DNA of 64,000 bases, taken from positions 294,044,526 to 294,108,525 of the forward strand of contig OX336388.2 in assembly GCA_946902985.2 (NCBI GenBank). The letters run 5' to 3'. The translations under genes were made by a program, and so were the position numbers. Positions within the stretch are counted from its first letter, which is position 1. The number at the start of each line of letters is the position of its first letter. The DNA is from Meconema thalassinum (lineage: Eukaryota > Arthropoda > Insecta > Orthoptera > Tettigoniidae). Below the pieces are notes generated by a model. It had not been told where the DNA came from and searched no databases. It worked only from the letters and a program-made list of their open reading frames with translations. Shown one piece after another: positions 44,000 through 56,977 of the stretch.

Positions 44000-45429
44000 T
44001 AGTCACCCAATAGCATGTGGGGCCTCTGGCAGCTCAACATATCGCAGAACATCAAATTCTCTTCCGGAACAGCCAGGGGGCCCATTCCATACCAGGAACA
44101 TGCACCCCAGACCATAAGAGAGACACCACTTCCCTGGACCCACCTTCGAGGCAGGCGGGATCCATCGATTCATGTCATCAGCGCCACAGACGGTGCCTCC
44201 CATCGGCATGGTGCAATTGAAATCGCGATTCGTCCGACCACATCACGTTACGCCATTGTTCCAGTGTCCACCCCTGGTGATTGGCGACAAATGTGCGGTG
44301 TCGTGTCGATGCCATTGGGTGAACAGTGGCACCCGTGTACGGAGCTGGCTCCCAATACCCCATGGAACCCATGTTCCTACGGATAGTCCACTGAGAGACT
44401 CGTCTAGCACGGCTAGTGTTGTGGGCCGGGTAAATACCCAGTGGGAAGGTAAATATAAATTGGGTATTTACCTGGGTATATACCCAGTGGTCATTTAAGT
44501 ACCCAAAATGAAGGTATTTTCAGTTTTTTGAGCTTTGTACAACACTTTTTGATGTGTTGATGAAGTGTTGGACAAACAAGGATTGAAACACAGGTATTTG
44601 ATGCCTTAAATTGAAATCAGGAACAATATTGAACCTTCGAAACTCAGATTAGAAAATATTTTATTACTTTGTGTTTTTTTGTTTTGTTTTTTGACAACAA
44701 AAGATGTTGTATTTCTTGTGATGTAGGCTACTTTGAATTTCTTTTGTAAATTAAAAGAACTATAATTAACAAAATTTCAATTTGATTTGACCTAAGTTGA
44801 ACTTTTACTACTCAACTGATATTTTTCTTTGTTAATTGGAATATAGGCCTAAGCCTAAAGAGATTCATTAAGTATGAATAGCCTAATACATTTGTTAAGC
44901 TTCATTAAACCTAAATAAAAGTAAGGCCTCTATTTTTAGAACGTTTTTAGTGTAACTGTTAATTTTCTATTTACTAGTCTTTTTAGGTATTTGATTATTT
45001 ATTTTATATATGAATAATATTACAAACTGTTCTGAGAAACATATAAAGTGTGTTGAAAACTGTATATTACACCTTTTGCAGAACTTGGCCAATGCTCTGA
45101 TTAAATTTCTCCCAACTTTTATCTCAATGTTTGCAAAAAGGCCTAGTTCAATTATAAGCCTGAGTTTTTCAGGTTGTTCAATTATAACCCTGAGTTTTTT
45201 TCAGGTTATAACTATTGAATTTTATCTCCTGATCTAATTCCGACCCGTGGGGGTTTGCCTGTTCCTCTATCGGGCGCGTCCCAGGTGGCGGATAGGGGGG
45301 CTCGCCGGACTTGTCCGGAGGGTTTGAGGGAAATAAAATACCTCTCGCAGACCAAAAACAGGCCCCTCGCCAGGGTTATGGTGAAGCTACGTTAGGCCTA
45401 GCAAGCCAGTAGTAGATATGAAACTGCTT

Positions 45430-48400
45430 TTAAAACGGGAACGGGCCTCGGAAAGGACAGATCTAAAGGAAGCAGACCTGGCTATGGAAATGGACTACGA
45501 ATCGGAACTTTGAATATAACTTCATTGACGGGAAGAGTGGAGGAGGTTGTGGATATGATGGAGAGGAGAAAACTGGATGTACTCGGACTGGCAGAGACCA
45601 GATGGAGAGGGGAAGGAAGAAAAGAACTGAGAAATGGCTTGCAGCTATACTGGATAGGAAATGAGGAGGGGAAGAGAAATGGAGTGGGAATGGTGGTTAG
45701 AGAAGGGCTGAGGGAGGAAGTAAAGAGGGTAACTGATAGAATAATTAGAGCCAGAATCACTGTGAAAGGTAGAAACCTGGACATTCTGCAAGTCTATGCA
45801 CCACAGGTGGGATGCACAGAAGGCGAGAAGGACGAGTTTGAAGAGGAGTTGCAGAAGCAGTTAGTGGGGAGAGACCTGATAGTCATGGGAGACCTAAATG
45901 CCCATGTCGGAACTGATAGAAGAGGTTTTGAGGAAGTGATTGGTGGTGAAGGATGGGGAAACAGGAATAAGGAAGGAGAGAGATTGTTGGAACTGTGCAA
46001 GATAAATGGGCACACATGGTACAAGAAGAGAGAGAGCCATAAAATTACTTGGTACAGCAGGGATTTGACTAGGAAATCAGTGGTGGACTATATTCTATGC
46101 AGGAAGGAGACAAAGAAGAGTATCACGGATATAAGGGTAATACCTTCAGAAGCCCTGGACAGTGACCACCGTCTGCTGGTCGCCAAGGTGAGAGGACTGA
46201 AGGAAAAGAGGAGAACTGAGAACCAAGAAAGAAGAATAAGGACATGGAAGCTGAAGGAGGATGGAAATAAGGAGAAGTTCCAGATATTAGTGAGGAACAA
46301 ATTACCGAAGGATGATCCGAAAACAGGTGAAGAAGAATGGAATAGGTTCAAGGACGTGTTGGTAGAAGCAGCGGAAGTCGTGTGTGGCAGAACTAGTGGA
46401 AAGAAAAGGTGGAAGGAAACACCATGGTGGAACCCCAGAACTAAGGAAGCAGTGAAAAAGAATAATGAAGCATTCAGGAAATGGTTCCAACAGAGGACAG
46501 ACAGAACAAGAGAAGAATACCAAGAGCGGAAGAAAGAAGCAGGAGAAGTAGTGAAGGAAGAGAAAAAGAAATGGCTGGAGAAATGGACAGAAATAATGGA
46601 GGAGGACTGTGATGGCAGTAAGAAAGTGTTGTATGGAATGATAAAGGCAAAGAGAAGAGATACAGGGGAAAATGTCAGAATGGTGGACAGGAATGAAAAG
46701 GAGGTCGAAAATATGGAAGAAGTAAAGGTTATCTGGAGAGAATACTTCAAGGAACTCCTAAATCCAACTAAAACCAGCGTAGTGGACATTGTGGAGGAAG
46801 AAACAGACAGTGACCAAGACATTTCAGAGAAGGAATTGACATGGAAAAAAGGAAAGGAAGGAAGATTGTAGTTTAACGTGACCGTGAATCTTGTGATTAT
46901 GAGCCACGGGACCTCCTTTTTACGTGGAATCCGAACCACAGGACATGGCATTTCACTTCGAAAATCTCACATGCTTTGACCGGGAATCGAACCCGGACCG
47001 CCTTGGTGAGAGGCATACAGCTAGACCGCTGAGCCACCACGCCCCCTAATTGACATGGAAAGAAGTGGAGGAAGCATTAAGGAAGATGAAAGGGGGAAAG
47101 GCACCGGGAATAGACGAAGTGAGTGTGGAGATGGTGAGAGCAGCAGGGGTGATAGGAACACAGTGGCTCTTTCGAGTAATGAAAGTGATATGGAGGGAGA
47201 AGAAAATACCAGAGGACTGGAAAAGAGGGATAATAATACCCATATTTAAAAAGGGAAGTAGGAAGGAATGCAAGAACTACAGGGGAATTACACTCATGTG
47301 CCGCTGCGCCAAAATATTTGAGAAGGTACTGGAGAGAAGAATTCGGACAGAAGTTGAAGATGGGCTGAGGGAAGAACAGTATGGATTCAGGCCAGGAAGG
47401 TCAACAGTTGACCTCATCTTTGCAGTAAGACAGCTACAAGAACACCATTATGAATATGGGAAAGATCTGGTGATGACCTTCTTGGATATTGAGAAAGCAT
47501 ATGATAGTATTAATAGAAACAAGGTATGGGAAGCAATGAGAGCAAAAGCAGTGAACAAGGAGACAGTGGCAAGAGTGAAAGCAATGTACGAGGGAAGCAA
47601 AAGCTGTGTAAAGGCGGGAAGAGAGAGAACGGAATGGTTTCAACTGGAGAGTGGTCTGAAACAGGGAAGTGCCCTCTCACCCCTGTTATTTATAGTGGTG
47701 ATGGATGAAATCATACGAAAAGTGGTAAATAGCATTGGGGAAAGGAAAATGAAGGCAATGTTGTTTGCTGATGACCTTCTGGTATGGGGAGAGGATGAGG
47801 AAGAAGTACAAGAGCAATTAGATGAGTGGGAGAAGGTAGTGTTATCATATGGGATGAAGTTCTCAGCACAAAAGAGTGAAGTGGTCATCACAACGAGGAA
47901 GAAGAACAGACTGGATATGGGCATAACACTTGGAGGACAGCAGTTGCAGAAAGTAGAAGGCTTCAAGTACTTGGGAAGTATAATTGAAGAAAAGGGAGGC
48001 AATAGGATGGAAATAAATGAGAGGGGAAGGTGCGCAGATGGATTTTTCAAGAGTGTTAGGGGGATGATATGGAATAAAGATGTACCACAAAAATGTAAAG
48101 GAATCATCTACAAGACCTACTTTGTGCCAATTTTGACATATGGTTCAGAAACATGGGTGATGAAGGAAAGGGACAAGAATAATATACGAGCAGTGGAGAT
48201 GAAGTTCCAGAGGAGTAGGGTAGGAGTGACAAGAATGGACAGAGTAAGGAATGAGTCAGGGAGATGGTAAGAGAGGAACCATTGCAAAATAGAATAGAGC
48301 GATCTAGGCTACAATGGTATGGACATGTGAGGAGGATGGAAGAGGAGAGGATACCGAAGAAGATGTTTGGAATGGAAATGACGGGAAGGAGGCCAAGGGG

Positions 48401-48563
48401 AAGACCAAGGGACAGATGGACAAAAGGAGTTAAGAAGAGTGTGGAGGAAAGAGGAGTGTGCTGGGACACAGTAAATGACGAGAGATGGTGGATGGACAGG
48501 AAACGATGGAGAGGCTTATGTTCCAAGCAGACCCGACCAGCGGTTGGAAACTTCTCAAGATGA
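45430..48563 (+). pseudogene. LINE B endonuclease/RT protein, nearly intact
   Basis: The frame is open upstream of LRIGTLNITSLTGRVEEVVD (45498); the true start is unclear. Endonuclease: LGLAETRWRGE, LIVMGDLNAHVG, DSDHRLLVAKV. The linker follows, then the SINE interrupts after EKELTWK. Past it the same frame resumes with EVEEALRKMKGGKAPGIDEV, and RT motifs EEQYGFRPGRSTVDLIFAV, LKQGSALSPLLFI, LFADDLLVWGE. The only other lesion is a 2-base loss near 48258 that ends the frame at 48270. The C-terminus (LQWYGHVRRM, RPRGRPRDRWTKG) is in the next frame to 48563. About 980 residues in all. Confidence 0.92.
46848..47047 (-). mobile_element. tRNA-derived SINE S1 inside LINE B copy 4
   Basis: The minus strand starts GGGGCGTGGTGGCTCAGCGG with box A (47036-47021) and box B GGTTCGATTCC (46993-46983). 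A body follows, ending in a pyrimidine tail (CTTCCTTTCCTTT). A 14-bp duplication AATTGACATGGAAA lies at 46834-46847 and 47048-47061. Removing one duplicate plus the SINE restores the LINE reading frame. Confidence 0.95.
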
Positions 48564-49130
48564 TGATGATCTAATTCCGAATTCTAATTCTGTTTTTTAA
48601 GTCCCAATTCTAATTAAATTAAATTAAATTTTATTAACTATCTAAAAAGTTAATGTAGAATAGTTTGCATACCGGTACCCTTTTTTAAGGTTCAACTTGC
48701 CACGATACAGGATTTTTAATGAAAAATCTAAAATACACAGGTGTTTTGGATTTTTAAAGAAAAATCTAAAATACCCAGGTATTTACGCAAACAGGGTATT
48801 TACCCGAGTATATACCCTGGGTATTTACCCCGATTTATAAATACCTGGGTATTTTACATCACTAAGCACGGCCTGTGTTGAATTGAGCCGTGATTTGTTG
48901 CACTGTTGCCTTTCTGTCACTATTGACAATCCGTCTCAGATGTCGCCAGTCACAGTCATCGAGGGTAGCTGGACGACCATCGACACCCACATTCAACCAT
49001 TCACCATACACCCTGGACATGGTTGACCATGTGAAGCCGAATTCCTGCACCACTGCCAAAATCGCACTTCACATCCGTCGGATACCGACCACCATACCTT
49101 GTTCGAACAGTGTCTGCTCAATATATAATC

Positions 49131-50570
49131 TCAGGCAGTGAACAAAAATCCAACCTATTGGTCGAATGTTTGAGGGGTAGAGTCAGGTTTGACAAATACT
49201 TCTCCACAAAAGACATTTTTATCACTAAAAGTTGATGCTCCCACGCTTCTCACCACACATATTTACTCTGGCTTTTACAACAATATGGTGGACGCTTTGT
49301 TTCTCGGGAGAAGCAATAGATGGCGCTCGATTGGCCCGCCCCACCACCGACTCGTGCAACCCACCTATGGAAAAATATTATAATTATTGTAATGCTCAGG
49401 ACAGATTGATTGACCAAGACAAAACAAGACTGGAGATCCGAGTTTACTGATGCACCAACACAACCTGTTATGGGTAGCATAAACACTGATTAAGTACTGA
49501 TACAATAAAGGTATGGTAGAAATGATGACTGCTATGTTGCACTGCACTTCTTCATGGACAATGTCCACGATAACAGGCTTAGTTCAGGAGCATTCTGGTT
49601 AGAAATGAACTGAGGCCTGTGTTTGACTCAAGGTCTCTAATCTACTTGTGGAATGGGTGTGCTTCATTTGCACAATGCTTGGCACTACAGTAAACATTCA
49701 CAGTAGAGACTTGTTGAGGCACAAATTCACGATTCCAAGGAAAATTGTTTGAAAGGGAGCTCTTTCCCGAGCGAAATGTAGTAAACGCCGTTCAGGCATG
49801 CTATTATAGGAACACCTCAGTTCTAACCTACTGAACTTATGCTCTGTGCAATTTGATAAACTGAAACCTCTATATTGCAGTTTTTCTCTAAGGTAGTTCT
49901 TATTGTGACACTGGGAAGCTCTGAGTTTCATTATTTAACCGGACAAGTGCAATAATTGTATTAAGAACAAAAACATCATTCAGTACAAGCTAACAAGGAG
50001 CAGCCAAATGCAACTAGGTCGTCTAGTCAAATTAACCCCTCCAACTGTCTAGGTAGGTTATTGTGTTTCCCAGAATACCTCACTCAACTATGAACTACCA
50101 TTTCACTCATTGTCAAACCTTCTTACTCCTGTCTCTTTCACGTATGAACATGTTCCTAGGATCTTGTTACATGCATCCATCACTATTCTCTCTTCCAAGA
50201 GATCCTCACTCCAGATTCCATTAGTATATCTACATTCTCACAAGATCTACCATAAGAGGTTGTTCAACATTAATTTCCGTACAATCAATAATCAACCTGC
50301 ATTTCAGGTATTCATTTTTTAACACTGCATAGTTTCACCAAAATTTTCATTACTGGGTCAGAACACGAAATATGACATTGGGGAAGCTAAAAGCATCACA
50401 GTGGTGGTGAAAGTACATGGCACAGTTGCACGATGGACTTCGAACAAAACTCTCATAGCAGAGACAGTCCTGTCTTCATTCAAAATTTCAACAGGCAATT
50501 TTCACGACATACTTCATACGTTTTTCACAAGATATTATTATAACAAGTTAAAGACTTGAATATATATATT
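49131..50570. other. intron spacer, unassigned
   Basis: Only short frames without motifs. Part of it is probably the decayed 5' region of hAT D, whose first recognisable coding starts at about 50579. Confidence 0.4.
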
Positions 50571-50898
50571 ATTGTACAGGTGAAATGTGAACAAAAATCT
50601 CACTTGCTCCAGCACAAAGAATCAGCATCTCACATTGGTAACGTGGGTCAAGTTCAGCCGTTCATTTCTCTGGTTATTGGATAAGAACCGAACTGTGCGA
50701 AGCCCTTGTTTCTGCTAATATACCATTTCATGTTTTGAAATGTAACTAACTTAAGTCATTTCTGGAAGATGGCAGTGGCAAAGAAGTTCTTGATGATTCA
50801 ACTTTATGTAAGAATCATTTGTACAAAATACCGTATTTCCTCGCAAAATCGTCGCCACCGCGTAATCGTCGCACCCCACTTTTCAAACACTAAAATAG

Positions 50899-53051
50899 CA
50901 TACCTGCCAACTTTTGAAAAGGGCTATCAGTAAAACTCACGCGCGACAAAAAAAATAACGATTTTCGACATACCCCGGCTTGACGAAAATAATAATACTT
51001 CTGGGCTACAAAATACAATAATTCATGCTTTAAACAAGATACTTCAATGAAATCATATCTACTTACATGATTTGTAGATGAACATAACAATCAAGAAGAA
51101 ATCCATGTTAATCAGCAGCAGGCGTGGTGAATATTGGTTTGGAGCAGACATAACAGGACTTCCTTGATAGATTAAGCTGATATACGATAATTGAAAAAGG
51201 CTTTAAACAATAAAACTTGTTTAACGTAACACAGGCAAGAAATAATATAATACACACTGCAAATCACATGCTAGTTCGACTTTTAAGTCATGGTTGTGGC
51301 CTTTTTAGCTTCCTGCAAACAGTCTTGAGAAAATGTTTTGTCATAACAGGGACCAGAACTCCTGGTCTTCAAAATAGAAATAGACTCCAGAGATTCATTG
51401 GACATGGATGACCTGAACTGTGTTCTATTTTTCTTCACAAGGCTAAAAAAAACGTTCACATTCTGCATTGCTATGGGGTATGGTGAGAATAGAGAGCAAT
51501 ACTCTAGAAATTCGGTTATACTTAAGAAGTCCATCGGCTCCACGAATTCTTGATATTCGTGCCCAACTGGAATCACTTTCAGCATCTTGATGTGCAGCGA
51601 AAGTGTCATCTACCTGAAGAGCTGTGCACTGCCTCTGAAGCTCATTCACCACCTCATCTGTAGTTTCATTCTCTTCCTTGCATAACATGATAGGAAACTT
51701 TTCCAAGAAAAAACGAATGGAAGATAACTGTGCATCTTCAATTTTGTCTAACCTAGCAACTTGAGCATTCTTTAACACGTCATCCTTGAGTGGAAACTTG
51801 TTGATGATGTAGTCACAGGCAGTATAAAAGTAGTTTCTCACTGATGAAAAGAAAAGGGATTTATCTGTATCCGGTCCGTTCTGAAGGCCTTAACAACTTC
51901 AGAAGATGCATCTTTTGCCATTTTATTTACAATACATGTCGTTTTCGTGCGACCACAACTATATTTCTTTGCAACTTCTGATGTGGGAAACATCTTCTTA
52001 AATAAAGCATCAGCATGATCAGCCGCACTTAAGGGCACATTGTGTTCCACCAAAAAGGAAGTAAACAGACACTCGGCCCTAATTACGTCACCGTCAACGT
52101 TTCCAGACTTAGCAAAAAAGGTGTTGATTTTCTTGCTATCTTCCTTCGATTTAACATAACTAATGTGTTTACCGCACTTCACATGATTACTTAAATCGTT
52201 TTTTCCACCATGTGCAATATTAATATCACACCCACATACCGTGCAAAAGGCAAATTTTTCTCCCTTTCTTGATTTTAGTATGCACGGAAAATCAACAGAG
52301 TATGATTCTTTAAATGTCTGGAAGTACTGTTTCTTGTTGGATTTGTTCATTCTCGATATCTACTAAAACATCGAAAGGAACCTGGATCACTGAACGTCAC
52401 ATAAAATTATAACATAAAACACTTAAAGACTGCCAACACTTCATTAAAACATGTCAAGACACACAAAGCCATTAAATGAAAACGACGCCAACCTCGTGAA
52501 GAAAGAATATGCACATGGTAGAAAAACACACACACACACGTGGAACGAATGTAATTAGTCCAAGGAATACAAGAAACTACGAAGTTATAGCACAAAAACT
52601 CGAACGCTTCATTAAAATATGCCATAACCTTAAGAGACGAAAACATTCAAGGAACGCCAACTTCGCGAACAATGAACAACTAACGTGGTCAAAGAATATG
52701 GTTTAAATCGCAACGAGCGAACGGAGCGGAACAAAGAATATGCGAAGCAGAGCCTGTCGACACATGGAAGAACGGTTATCCCGGCTTCAAATTCAATTAC
52801 AAATGACGACACAACCATCACACGGTTAAAAGTACGAATCATATCAAAGAACGAGCTATCGACTATCGTGGACTTGCCTTCGACCCACGCAAACAATCGA
52901 TTGTACGGAAGTGGGCGGTATTATCGAATGTAAATTATCGTTTCAAATTTTTGTCCGCAAAATCGTAAAATGACACCGTTCATCCGTAAAACCGTAAAAT
53001 GCTGCAATTTCCGTAAATTTTACGGATAAACCGTAAAAGTTGGCAGGTATG
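50899..53051 (-). mobile_element. hAT element E, internally deleted
   Basis: The ends are CATACCTGCCAACTTTT, inverted perfectly over 17 bases. The flanking direct repeat is AAATAG (50893-50898, 53052-53057), six bases rather than the usual eight, so the superfamily rests on the protein: a hAT-like BED finger and a hAT dimerisation end. The 53040 end is preceded by degenerate CCGTAAA-type repeats. Confidence 0.85.
51283..52350 (-). pseudogene. hAT E transposase, BED end fused to C-terminal end
   Basis: From ATG 52350: the BED-type finger FAFCTVCGCDINIAHGGKND then NHVKCGKHISYVKSKED, and CLFTSFLVEHNVPLSAADHA. After NKMAKDASSEVVKAF the frame ends at 51838 and resumes in another frame with ACDYIINKFPLKDDVL. 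It finishes with the dimerisation block SILTIPHSNAECERFFSLVK. The catalytic core (several hundred residues) is missing, so the gene is an internal-deletion derivative that could only move in trans. Confidence 0.85.
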
Positions 53052-53124
53052 AAATAGGTTTATAAAATTTCATCGCATAATCGTCGCATAGCATGTTCGT
53101 ATTTGTGCGCCAGTCAGTTGCACA

Positions 53125-54130
53125 TGCTGTCGTGACTTTGTCAGACGAAAAAATCTCGTCTTTATGCTTGCGGGCAATGAACTGAGACGCGAGCGGCAAG
53201 CTTCGTCACTTAGCAATTCCGCGAGCGTATAATCTGGCGTGATCTTGTCGGCAAAAAGTAATCTCGTCTTTGTGCCTGCCGGCTATGAACTGTGACGCGA
53301 GCGGCCAGCCCACATTCCGCGAGCGTATAGGCCTAATCTGGCGTGGTCTTGTCAGGAGAAAGTAACATATTTATGCCTGCCGGCTATGAACCGCGACGCG
53401 AACGGCCAACGCACATTCCGCGAGCTTATAGGCCTAATCTGGCGTGATTGACAGCAAAAAGTAATCTCATCTTTAGGCCTGCGGCCTATGAACTGTGACG
53501 CGAGCGGCCAGCGCACATTCCGCGAGCGTATAGGCCTAATCTGGCGTGATCTTGTCAGGAGAGAAAGTAATATCGTATTTATGCCTGCGGGCTATGAAGC
53601 GTGATGCGAATGGTCAGCGCACATTCCGCGGGCTTATAGGCCTAATCTGGCGTGATCTTGTCAGCAGAAAGTACTCTCGTCTTTATGCCTGCGGGCTATG
53701 AACTGTGACGCGAACGGCCAGCGCACATTCCGCGAGTTTATAGGCCTAATCTGGCGTGATCTTGTCAGGAGAAAGTAATACCGTATCGTCTTTATGCCTG
53801 CCGGCTATGAACCGCGACGCGAACGGCCAGCGCACATTCCGCGAGCTTATAGGCCTAATCTGACGTGATCTTGACAGCAGAAAATAATTCGTCTTTATGC
53901 CTGCGGGCAATAAACTGTGACGCGAACGGCCAGCGCACATTCCGCGAGTTTATAGGCCTAATCTGGCGTGATCTTGTCAGGAGAAAGTAATCTCGTCTTT
54001 ATGCCTGCGGGCTATGAATCACGACGCGAATGGCCAGCTTCGTCAGCACATTCCGCGAGCTTTAACCTGTCGTGACCTTGTTATAAGAAAGAAGCCTGTC
54101 TCTGACTGCAGGCTATGACTCACGCCAGAC
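53125..54130. repeat. ~105-bp minisatellite, about 10 copies
   Basis: Units contain CTTTATGCCTGCGGGCTATG, GACGCGAACGGCCAGCGCAC, ATTCCGCGAG and TATAGGCCTAATCTGGCGTG. The phrase GCCTGC(C/G)GGCTATGAA recurs at about 53274, 53374, 53583, 53689, 53799 and 54004, with variants between. It forms most of the right half of TA-target element 2. Confidence 0.88.
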
Positions 54131-56812
54131 TCACGCTACGCGAATGACTGGCCCGTGCAGCAAATAATGATACAGCATATTCTTTGAACTTAAATATTCT
54201 TCGCATAATCGTCGCACCCTGCTTTTTTCCACGAATTTTTGGCTAAAAAAGTGCAACGATTATGCGAGGAAATACGGTATACCATGGAAAAATCGAAGAC
54301 ATTAGGAAGGATCTGGCTGACAGCTACAGCTATGTCTCAGTAGATGAAACTACAAATTCTCAAGGGTGTTACATTGCCTATGTTGTTGTGGGAAGTTGAA
54401 TCATGTTGCACCAGGAAAACCCCATCTCATTTTGTTCAAGTGTTTAGATACTATTGTACTATTGCCGCACCCAGCAGGTCACCCCTCATGCGGTCGAAAA
54501 ACAAAAACTACCAAGTCAATAAGGACACACAATTTTATCATTGGAACATGGAACGTCAGGACTTTGCTCGACTTAAAAGATAACGACAGGCCTGAAAGAA
54601 GAACGGCTCTTATTACCCATGAATTATCCAGACTCAACATTGACATGCTGCTCTCAGTGAAACCAGGTTGTCCACTGAAGGAAAAATTACTGAGTTTGGA
54701 TCAGGTTATGCCATCTTCTGGAAGGGAAAGGAGGAGGGAGAATATCGTATTCATGGTGTAGGATTCGCTGTAAAGACCAAGCTAGTTAATGATTTCCAAA
54801 TTACTCCCACTGCAATCAGCGAAAGACTTATGACTCTCCACATTCCACTCTCTGGAGGTTCATTCATGACTCTCATATCTGCCTAGGCTCCAACTTTGAA
54901 GGCCGATGATGAAGTTAAGGGCCAGTTCTATGACCAGCTTGGCACAATCATCTCCAAGGTACTATCTACAGATAAGCTCTTACTCCTTGGTGATTTCAAT
55001 GCAAAAGTTGGGAAAGATAACCGGCTATGGCAAAATGTGATGGGTAAACAAGGTCTTGGAACCTGTAATCCCAATGGACTTCTTCTTCTTGGTCTTTGTG
55101 CAGAACACGAACTCTTCATCACCAACACTCAATTCCGATTACCTGACCGCTTCAAGACCACGTGGATGCATCCACGTTCTAAGCATTGGCACATCCTTGA
55201 TTAAGTCATTACCCGACAATGTGATAAGAAGGACATACTCATTACCAAAACAGCAAGGAATATTGACGATTGTTGGACGGATCACAAACTTCTCATCTGT
55301 AAACTCAGGATATCCATCAGCCCAAAACCACCAAGGCGTTTCCAAACCCCATCCAGAGGAAAGTTTAACACCTCCATACTTCAGGATGAATCTATTTCCA
55401 CAAACTTTGAGAATATGATCAATGCCCACCTATCAGATCATCCAGTTAAAACTAGTGACATTCGAGAAGAATGGACCAATCTGAGGGAGATAATCACTAA
55501 GTCAGCTGAAGAAACCATTGGTTTGGTAAAGCAGAAAAGACAAGACTGGTTTGATGACAACAACGAAGAAATTTTGCGTCTCATCAACATCAAAAGGGAA
55601 GCCTATCTATCTCATCTTCAAGACCCATCCTCAAATACGAAGAAAGCTCTGTATTTAGAATTCAAGAGTAAGCGTCAGACACAAATAAGAGAGATAAAGA
55701 ATTCTTGGTGGCAGCGGAAAGCTGAGGAACTTCAGAGGCTATCTGATACTCGTGATCTGAGGAACTTCTATGCAGGGATTAAAGAGCTATATGGCCCACT
55801 TCGTTCTTCATCAGGTACACTAAAAAGTGCTGACAACTCTGCCACTCTTACTGACAGCCACGATATCTTAGAGCGTTGGAAGGAACATTTCTCCATCCTT
55901 CTAAATCATCCTTCAACAGCTGCTGAAGACTTCCTTCGTGATGTGCCGAAATATCCTGAACAACCATGGATGGCTGTACCTCCTCCTTACACGGAATTCA
56001 GTGTAGCTCTCAATCAAATGAAACCAAGAAAGGCACCTGGCCCAGATGATATCCCACTGGAATTAATTCAAGCTGGAGGTCAGTCCCTCAAAACGCGGAT
56101 TTTCACTCTTATTCTCAAAATTTGGGAATTAGGAGAAGTACCTGGTGACCTAAAGAACGCCACTATCATCACAATCTTCAAGAAAGGTGATCGTAGTGTT
56201 TGTGGCAACTATCGCGGTATATCGCTACTATCTACTGTGGGTAAAATTCTCGCCAGAATTTTACTTAACCTCCTTCAGGTTATCTCAGAAAAGATCCTCC
56301 CCGAGTCCCAGTGTGGATTTCGATCTTTCAGAAGCAAAACTGACTTGATTTTCTGCGTAAGACAACTACAAGAAAAATGTAGTGAGCAACAGAATCCACT
56401 CTTCTTAGTCTTTTATGATCTGGAAAAGGCCTTTGACTCAGTTCCAAGAACTGCTATGTGGGCGGTGCTACAACGCTTTGGCTGTCCTCGACGCTTTGTT
56501 GATCTAATCCAAGCTCTCCATGATGGCATGACCGGTCAGGTTTGTAAGCAAAATAAGATCTCTGACGAATTTCCTATCACTCATGGACTGAAACAAGGCT
56601 GCGTACTTGCTCCAACACGGTTTGCATTGTATTTGGCTGCAATGCTTTATAAATCCCAGGTGTAGATGTCAGGTACCGATTTGATGGAGGGCTCTTCAAC
56701 CAAGCTCGATTTCGCTCCAAGAAGCTAACTCAGGTTACGAAGATAACCAATATGTTGTATGCAGATGATGCGGCATCGCTACACTCACGCCAGTAGAGTT
56801 GCAACAGACTTA

Positions 56813-56977
56813 AAGAAAGGAAGATTGTAGTTTTACGTGACCGTGAATCTTGTGATTATGAGCCACGGGACCTCCTTTTTATGTGGAATCCGAACCACAG
56901 GACATGGCATTTCACTTCAAAAATCTCACATGCATTGACCGGGAATCGAACCCGGTGAGAGGCATACAGCTAGACCG
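56813..56977 (-). mobile_element. tRNA-derived SINE S1, second copy, 5' truncated
   Basis: It matches the SINE at 46848-47047 along the body and box B, but lacks the box A half (it ends at GCTAGACCG) and has a ~10-base internal loss after box B. A 13-bp duplication TGCAACAGACTTA lies at 56800-56812 and 56978-56990. It inserted in LINE C copy 2 next to the RT active-site coding region. Confidence 0.93.

Larger units (their letters stand above)
45244..48567 (+). mobile_element. LINE family B, copy 4, full length with TSD
   Basis: The 13-bp duplication GATCTAATTCCGA (45231-45243, 48568-48580) brackets the element. It begins CCCGTGGGGGTTTGCC, a GC-rich 5' UTR, and ends in a short TGA repeat. It is 3.3 kb including a 200-bp SINE at 46848-47047. 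This is the best-preserved family B member in the window. Confidence 0.94.
44414..48864. mobile_element. hAT element H carrying LINE B copy 4
   Basis: The ends are TAGTGTTGTGGG and, inverted, TAGTGATGTAAAATACCC. The 8-bp duplication AGCACGGC is exact (44406-44413, 48865-48872). Subterminal regions are full of GGGTATTTACC/GGTAAATACCC motifs in both orientations at both ends. Without the LINE it is about 1.1 kb, with no transposase, so it is non-autonomous. Confidence 0.88.
44000..49130 (-). mobile_element. Tc1-like element, decayed, split by a hAT
   Basis: The N-terminal transposase part lies at 49059-48873 (VQEFGFTWSTMSRVYGEWLN, RRIVNSDRKATVQQITAQFN). The catalytic part lies left of the hAT at 44405-44003 (GWTLEQWRNVMWSDESRFQL, with the first catalytic D). 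Joining the sides across the 8-bp duplication continues the frame (FNTGRA then RRVSQWTIRRNMGS), which confirms a single gene. The downstream catalytic residues are in broken frames (MNRWIPPASKVGPG, GREFDVLRYVEL). Terminal repeats were not located. Confidence 0.75.
50831..54277. mobile_element. TA-target element 2, host of hAT E and a minisatellite
   Basis: The ends are CCGTATTTCCTCGCAAAATC and, inverted, CCGTATTTCCTCGCATAATC, flanked by TA (50829-50830, 54278-54279). They share CCGTATTTxCTCGC with 6995-7940. Excluding nested hAT E the element is about 1.3 kb and non-coding. It sits inside the hAT D coding region between LYK and the KIEDI block. Confidence 0.9.

Noticed and set aside
45510..45512. 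Start of the LINE B protein at 45510
   Set aside because: The codon there is TTG and the frame is open further upstream with conserved residues (LRIGTLN), so this is not the real start.
46088..46951. Long minus-strand open frame (287 codons)
   Set aside because: It is the antisense shadow of LINE B copy 4; the composition is F/S/L-rich with no domain, and the plus strand has the RT motifs.
46983..47036. tRNA gene suggested by A and B boxes
   Set aside because: The cloverleaf outside the boxes is poor, and TSD, tail and body show a SINE. The same reasoning applies to the boxes near 1479, 31919 and 37889.
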